Below are positions 7,837 through 12,222 of a DNA stretch of 12,222 nt, one piece after another. Origin of the DNA: Poronia punctata (Eukaryota; Ascomycota; Sordariomycetes; Xylariales; Xylariaceae); NCBI GenBank assembly GCA_022579005.1, contig MU401554.1, positions 122,477-134,698 on the forward strand, read 5' to 3'. The position numbers and the translations under genes are program-made. Position 1 is the stretch's first letter. Every line of letters starts with the position of its first letter. Below the pieces are notes generated by a model. The model saw nothing but the letters and a program-made list of their open reading frames with translations, did not search any database and was not told where the DNA came from.

Positions 7837-8575
7837 CAACCACTATCTGATGGGGCGAAATAGCGGCCGGCACCTCCAAGTAGCTCGAAGTGTGCGCGCA
7901 TCGAATCTAGCCTCTCCATATATGTAGTACGTTAGCCACCTATCTCGTGGGGCCTTGAAGCCCGACCCACCGCATGACCCAGCAGGAGACTAGAGGGAAG
8001 CCACACCCCCCTGTCAATCATCGAATGATGGTAAAGCGTGCAATAAGGTAAGGTAACCTCTCCCACCCCCCTCCCTTCCTCCTTCCCCCTTGTCCCCTTC
8101 TCTTGTCCTTGATTGCAGGTGCTAGGCACTAGGCACTGAGCCTCTCTCATCCCAACGATACCTAGCTTGTGCGACGTATTGGACATAGCGTGGATGATTT
8201 TTGGCTGGCGTTTTTGGGGAGAGAGTTCGATGACAGCCGAGCTATGCTCAAATGTGGTAACCTTGGTAATACGTCTTTGCCTGCCGGCCTAAATTCCGAG
8301 GCGTGTATTTGTCCAATGAGAGGAATACGACATCATCTCGACAACCTATCTCTTCAGTTACCAAGTTGCGCCTATGAACGCCTATGGATGACTGAACGCC
8401 CATAGACGTCTGAACTTGTTGGTAACAGTCCAGTCCGAGAAAAGTACAATGTATTATGGTTAGGTCGTTCTAGTGAGTGGATATGTTAAGTTTGGTAGGC
8501 AGTCGGGTGGCAGGGATATTCGCGGAAAATAGACTTTGCGCTACGAGCGTGCTATGGGTAGAGGGAGGTGTACAT

Positions 8576-8653
8576 CGAGTACCTACATAATCACTTCTTA
8601 CACTCATGTAGCTAGTACTAGGTATCTAGTACAGTAGTACCTTCCCGTACTCG
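8576..8653. repeat. nested inverted repeats
   Basis: CGAGTAC (8576-8582) pairs with GTACTCG (8647-8653). Just inside, CTACAT (8583-8588) pairs with ATGTAG (8606-8611), which abuts the 10-bp palindrome CTAGTACTAG (8612-8621); a second CTAGTAC follows. The result is a cruciform-capable cluster of about 78 bp in non-coding DNA. Stems are short, so the support is only the clustering. Confidence 0.4.
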
Positions 8654-9547
8654 TACAGGTAGCCAGGCTGGTCAGAGTAATAACCTGCGTAACCCACATA
8701 CCGGTTGTCTGTTTCCCATACAGCGGATGCGAACCGATGATGGGGTTCAGACAAGTTCATGATATCACCCTGGAGAACAAATCATTCCCCACAACCAAAA
8801 TTTCCGCCTTTTTGACTTCACTCGTAAACTTTTGAAACGCAAAAATCTAAGACTGTCATCCTGTTGGCTACAAAATTTGAGTTATAAGAAGCTCTAGGGT
8901 TGAATGGGGTTGATGACGCTTCATCCGCTCAAATACGCGTTTTCCCATACGGAGACATATTTTAGGTTTCGTAGTCGGCGATTAACCGTTTCAAATCACG
9001 AGGCAACCCGTGAAGAGCGTATTTCCTGAACTAGCGGGCTCGATAGATCCACAACTGTTGAGGTGTGAAGGTTGCATTAGGTATTAGGTTGTCCACGGAG
9101 GCATATATTTTGTCCTGCTTTTCGTGTCTTCGCGCACAGATCCTGGTTTCCAAAATTCGCCCGTATTTACACCAATTGTTCTTCGTCAGAGCGGGCTGTC
9201 CTTCGTGATCGTCGTTATCCTGTAGGCTGTGTTATTGGGCTTCATGGGCGAATAGCTCAGTCTAGCAGATATCCTGGATTATCCAGTATCCACTCGGTTT
9301 GTACCATGATATTTATCGTCTCTCGTTGCCAAGCATCAACGCGTCTAACCAATACCCTAGGGCTAGAAGCGTGGGCCATCCGGAGTAACGGAGTATGCAC
9401 GCTTCGTCGAGATTCTGTCTAGGTGCCGTGCACAAACTAAACCCCGAACAGTGTCCGAAAGAGCAGACCCACGATATAAGGTTGTGGCTTAGACAAAAAT
9501 GTATTGAGTCTTGACGGCCGATTGCCCACTTATTCGGTTGCCTACCT

Positions 9548-9575
9548 CCCTCCCTCCCGAGTCCTCCTCCCTCCC
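9548..9575 (-). other. G-run cluster, possible G-quadruplex 3' of Pus gene
   Basis: On the minus strand there are five GGG runs: three with 1-nt spacers, a 10-nt gap, then two more with a 1-nt spacer. This matches only a relaxed quadruplex rule because of the long loop. It lies about 150 bp past the Pus stop on the coding strand, so it would be in the RNA only if the 3' end extends that far. Confidence 0.4.
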
Positions 9576-9708
9576 GGCCTGCATACGGCGGACGAGCATG
9601 TGTTAAATTCGGCATTTAGGTACTCAGGTACACTTTACTGACAACTTGAGTCGCATAATAACCCCTTCCTCTAGGGAATATTCATCGTCGTTTCTTTCTT
9701 TTATTTTC

Positions 9709-9714
9709 TTTATT
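9709..9714 (-). terminator. possible poly(A) signal of Pus gene
   Basis: AATAAA on the minus strand, about 15 bases past the Pus stop codon, within a long A-rich stretch (sense strand, 9690-9728). A second AATAAAA is at 9699-9705. Fungal poly(A) signals are loose, so the exact site is uncertain. Confidence 0.4.
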
Positions 9715-9728
9715 TCTTTCTCTATTTC

Positions 9729-11174
9729 TTAATTAGCAAGTTCGGGATTTTCATCCTTTACCGCATCGACAAGGTCGTCCATATTTCCAACTTCCGTAGG
9801 CCCCGAAATGCCCGACGGCGGCAAGGCCCAGTTGGGCATCGGACTAACATAGCTCCAGTCACCCCCGGCATCTTCGTAGCGCAAACTGTGCAGCCATAGT
9901 GATAACTCCTCACTCCCCGGATCTGAATATAGGGGCGTGTCGCAGACTTCACAGAGCTCGCCGGACATCTTCTCAGCCTTCCTCTTGTAGTACGCATCTA
10001 CCATTTCGTCGTAATAAGCGACTGCTTCAGCTACCTCTTCCTTCCCCATCCGGTTCAGTCGCGATATTACGTCTTCATCTGTATTTTCGACCCCGTTAGG
10101 ATCGTTGTATCCAAGTGTAAAACCCCAAACTCTTTGGTTTGCATAGATAGGATCATTCTGGATTGGATGGCCTAAATGCTGTAGGTGAACCCGGATCTGG
10201 TGTGTTCTACCAGTTACAGGAAGGCATCGAATAATCGAGTAACCTTCCTTATGGCTCCAGGGCCGAGATGAGGGATCCGCAGAATCGTCGGCGGATTCGG
10301 GTGGCACCTCGCCGGTCGCCGGTCGCGCTCGCGGTTTAGACGGAGGATAATAAGCTAGCTTTTTGAAAACAGTCCGGGCCGGTTTGCCATCTGCCCGTAC
10401 CCTATTCAGGCCCAACTTGGGGGATATCGAGAGGATGGGTTGGTTGCAGACAACTTCCCCATCTGGAAAGTTACCAATCACTCTGGCGAGATACTCTTTT
10501 CGTACGGATCTCTGTCTGATCTGCTCCGAAAGCACCTTTGCTGACTTGGGATTTTTTGCAACAAACATTATTCCGCTCGTGAGCCTGTCTAGTCTGTTGC
10601 AAGGGTAGGCGATCCAGTCAGCCCCCCGTTCAGCCCTCATGATTTCTACGACCGAGTTGAAGTTATAACGGCCAGCAGGGTGGACTGGAATACCCGACGG
10701 CTTATTGATCACGATCATGTCATCATCTTCGTGAATGATCCCTATCGGTTCTGCCGAGACTGGAGGCTCGTGGCGGTGAATGGTATGAGATACCAATTGT
10801 CCATTCTTGAGAATGTGATTTGGCGGGGCGACCTTTCCGTCGACTCGGACGAGGCCCGTCTCTATCGCTTGCCTGTAGTACGATACCGAGCGGTCCCTGA
10901 ATTCGCTCTCGAATACATCCATCAGCTCCCTTCCCCTCCACCTCTCTTTACACCATGTTTCGTATGTATAATTGTATGGCGCAACACGGCGCAGCCCCTC
11001 GTGTAGGTAATATGGAGCCGGCCAACCTGGGTCGGTCGTGTTATTCGAGGCACGCTTTTCATCGTCGGAAGCGTCAGATTTGCTCGGATTCTCTTTAGGT
11101 AATAATTCCACTTCTGGTATCATGCCGTTTTCTATGGGTGCGATAGGCGCATTGGCAGTTGCTGGCTCGGTCAT
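9729..11174 (-). CDS. RluA-family tRNA pseudouridine synthase, Pus9/Rib2-like (Psi32)
   Basis: Predicted to isomerise uridine to pseudouridine in RNA; close relatives (yeast Pus8/Rib2 and Pus9) modify tRNA position 32. 481 aa, single exon. Residues 1-48 are polar and acidic. Then come the family N-terminal block (DPGWPAPYYLHEGLRRV, 48-64) and WCKERWRGRELMDVFESEFRDR, followed by an S4-like RNA-binding part (about 96-134) ending in HRHEPPVS. The catalytic domain is about 142-350: motif NRLDRLTSG (193-201) with the catalytic Asp196, KEYLARVIG (226-234), and TGRTHQIRVHLQHLGHPI (321-338). Residues 279-309 form a low-complexity Pro/Ser/Asp insert. A CEVC pair (408-411) precedes a conserved-looking tail. 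No mitochondrial targeting signal is evident, so cytosol or nucleus is inferred. The deaminase domain fused to yeast Rib2 is absent. An in-frame stop about 40 bases upstream leaves 11174 as the first ATG. Confidence 0.94.
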   Translation of the reverse strand: MTEPATANAPIAPIENGMIPEVELLPKENPSKSDASDDEKRASNNTTDPGWPAPYYLHEGLRRVAPYNYTYETWCKERWRGRELMDVFESEFRDRSVSYYRQAIETGLVRVDGKVAPPNHILKNGQLVSHTIHRHEPPVSAEPIGIIHEDDDMIVINKPSGIPVHPAGRYNFNSVVEIMRAERGADWIAYPCNRLDRLTSGIMFVAKNPKSAKVLSEQIRQRSVRKEYLARVIGNFPDGEVVCNQPILSISPKLGLNRVRADGKPARTVFKKLAYYPPSKPRARPATGEVPPESADDSADPSSRPWSHKEGYSIIRCLPVTGRTHQIRVHLQHLGHPIQNDPIYANQRVWGFTLGYNDPNGVENTDEDVISRLNRMGKEEVAEAVAYYDEMVDAYYKRKAEKMSGELCEVCDTPLYSDPGSEELSLWLHSLRYEDAGGDWSYVSPMPNWALPPSGISGPTEVGNMDDLVDAVKDENPELAN

Positions 11175-11487
11175 TTGGGTCGTTATCGAACTCTCCTTGC
11201 TCGATTGGCGAGGCTAGGTATCGAATTCGAGGCCGCTACGCTACGGCGAGGAAAAGGAATTAAGTTATACACCTTGTATGGCGCTATAAAAATGGCATAA
11301 ATATCGTTATAGAATTTGAGCAGGCAAGGCATAGGACGTTCGTTTTTGCCTTTCCTATTGCATGCGACAAAGATAGGATCCCTAGACTTGGGAATTTTGG
11401 CGGTAGGAGGCGGCAGAATCGGAACTGCCCCTCCTTACCTAAGGACAGTCTTTGCCAGGCCCCTCATCGGCCCGAGTCGGGTGTCAT
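11175..11487. other. upstream region of Pus gene
   Basis: About 310 bp with no open frame of note, presumably containing the Pus promoter. A weak TATA-like GTATAAC on the minus strand (11264-11270) lies about 90 bp before the ATG. I see no strong consensus element apart from the imperfect GC-rich hairpin listed separately. Confidence 0.45.
11402..11439. other. imperfect GC-rich hairpin upstream of Pus gene
   Basis: GGTAGGAGGCGGCAG (11402-11416) faces CTGCCCCTCCTTACC (11425-11439) across an 8-nt spacer; 11 of 15 positions pair. The right arm contains CCCCT, which resembles the yeast stress-response element. It lies about 230-265 bp upstream of the Pus start. A function is only a guess. Confidence 0.35.
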
Positions 11488-11567
11488 AGATACAGTATCT
11501 TTCATAAAGATACGTGTAATTTTTGGTACCCCATACAAATTAAGGAATGGTACGTATGATACGTACC
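11488..11567. repeat. clustered small perfect palindromes
   Basis: AGATAC-A-GTATCT (11488-11500) is followed by another AAGATAC (11507-11513) and by GGTACGTAT-G-ATACGTACC (11549-11567), a perfect 9-1-9 palindrome. They sit where the sequence changes from ordinary promoter composition to AT-rich DNA. That position would suit the end of a mobile element, but no matching second end or target-site duplication is visible within the window. Confidence 0.5.
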
Positions 11568-11569
11568 TT

Positions 11570-12222
11570 TTCTGGCAGATTCTTTTCCAGCTACCGCCTC
11601 TATTGCAAAAACAACACTTTTGACGCCTTTTTTATGGTCTATTTTATCTTATCACCTTTTTTTTTGGTGTTTTTATTTAATTTCTGGCCCTTACGGCTCG
11701 TTTTCACCTGCTTTTTGAAAAATACGTTGATTTTTCGATCCCTGCAAGTCTCCACTACCTGACCTACTACCAAATCCACCGACCTAGCAAACCTGGCAGA
11801 ATCCCTTGATTAGAAAGCGGTATAGCACCTGCAGTAACACTGTTAATAGAAGCCTTTTTTTTTGGCGTTTTTGAGCGATTTAAGGTTATTTGGTATAATT
11901 TCCAGCCGTATAGCAATAGATGGTTGTTGTTAGATCTAATAGGTTATAAAATAATAGGAATTAATGTAATGCCTATATAGTAAAAGTTATACGGCTATAG
12001 TAAGGACTACTATAAAAAAAAAGGTTTTTTTATAAGAGGTCTTTTTTTACTTATTTAGTATATATAGATTTTATAAAAAAAAGAAGTTTTACTTTTTTAT
12101 ATATATATTAATTAATATATATAATTAAGCTATTTATGCTAGTTTTAATAATTAAAAGTTTTATATTGCTTATTATTATTATTAAAGCTTAATAGTATAG
12201 TAACTTAGCAATAATAGCATTA
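11570..12222. mobile_element. AT-rich, RIP-like degraded repeat margin
   Basis: AT content climbs to the window end. By hand count the last 222 bases have about 33 G+C (about 15%), no CpG, two CpA, two TpG and about 50 TpA. This is the pattern expected when RIP converts CpA to TpA in repeated DNA of ascomycetes. No transposase or reverse transcriptase fragment can be read. The 71-codon plus-strand frame at 11547-11762 is Phe-rich low-complexity and not convincing. The original element cannot be named and its boundary is approximate. Confidence 0.55.
12100..12123. repeat. 24-bp perfect AT palindrome
   Basis: A perfect palindrome centred on TTAATTAA, entirely A and T, inside the AT-rich block. 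In sequence this biased a palindrome of this kind can arise by drift, so it is listed only as structure. Confidence 0.6.

Larger units (their letters stand above)
7840..9700. other. intergenic region between the bZIP and Pus genes
   Basis: About 1.9 kb without a supportable gene; the open frames (for example 8169-8405 plus, opening with GTG, and 9313-9615 minus) show no domain. It holds a pyrimidine tract at 8057-8110 and a TAGGCAC doublet near 8123. There is also an 18-bp imperfect direct repeat (8376-8393 and 8394-8411, four mismatches), a cluster of palindromes at 8576-8653, and a 6-1-6 palindrome (CTGGAT-T-ATCCAG, 9274-9286). C-runs lie at 9548-9575. Confidence 0.6.

Noticed and set aside
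9240..9300. tRNA-like TAGCTCAGTCTAGC
   Set aside because: Resembles a D-arm, but there is no GAGC partner, no anticodon stem and no T-arm box; not a tRNA.
9313..9615. 100-codon minus-strand open frame downstream of Pus gene
   Set aside because: The Gly/Arg-rich start comes from the CCCT tract; the remainder has no recognisable family features and no extending exons.
10680..11006. 108-codon plus-strand frame inside the Pus gene
   Set aside because: Antisense shadow of the well-supported Pus coding sequence.
11547..11762. 71-codon plus-strand open frame
   Set aside because: Phe/Leu-rich because of T-runs in AT-rich sequence; no domain or transposon motif can be read.

Overview
The window looks like nuclear DNA of a filamentous ascomycete, most likely a Sordariomycete. 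Reasons: a bZIP gene split by three short GT-AG introns, a C-terminal DUF3425-type domain (a fungal-specific partner of bZIP domains), a fungal Pus9/Rib2-type tRNA pseudouridine synthase, long intergenic regions, and an AT-rich right edge with the dinucleotide bias left by repeat-induced point mutation (RIP). I cannot name a genus.

Layout. (1) About 1-5,400 is a gene-sparse region. It opens with a poly-C block and a GC-rich hairpin followed by a T-run. It carries microsatellites, purine and pyrimidine tracts, a G-quadruplex motif, several perfect short palindromes and an unusually dense scatter of TAGGTA/TACCTA hexamers. I find no convincing protein or RNA gene there. (2) 5,751-7,609, minus strand: a four-exon bZIP-DUF3425 transcription factor gene of 518 aa (528 aa with an alternative acceptor). 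Directly upstream of its start are a tiny upstream ORF and an eight-unit, 10-11 bp tandem array containing TGAC half-sites. (3) About 7,840-9,700: intergenic DNA with a pyrimidine tract, degenerate short repeats and small palindromes. (4) 9,729-11,174, minus strand: an intronless 481-aa RluA-family tRNA pseudouridine synthase, close to fungal Pus9/Rib2 (Psi32). (5) 11,175-11,490: its promoter side, with an imperfect GC-rich hairpin. (6) From about 11,490 the sequence has small perfect palindromes and then decays into AT-rich DNA; the last 222 bases are about 15% GC. This is probably the margin of a RIP-mutated repeat.

The two genes lie in tandem on the minus strand about 2.1 kb apart. Nothing suggests they share a pathway: one is a housekeeping tRNA-modifying enzyme and the other a regulator of unknown target. 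I see no biosynthetic cluster, CRISPR array, intact transposon or defence system. The best candidates for something undescribed are regulatory: the decamer array with the upstream ORF before the bZIP gene, and the dispersed TAGGTA/TACCTA motif in the left arm.
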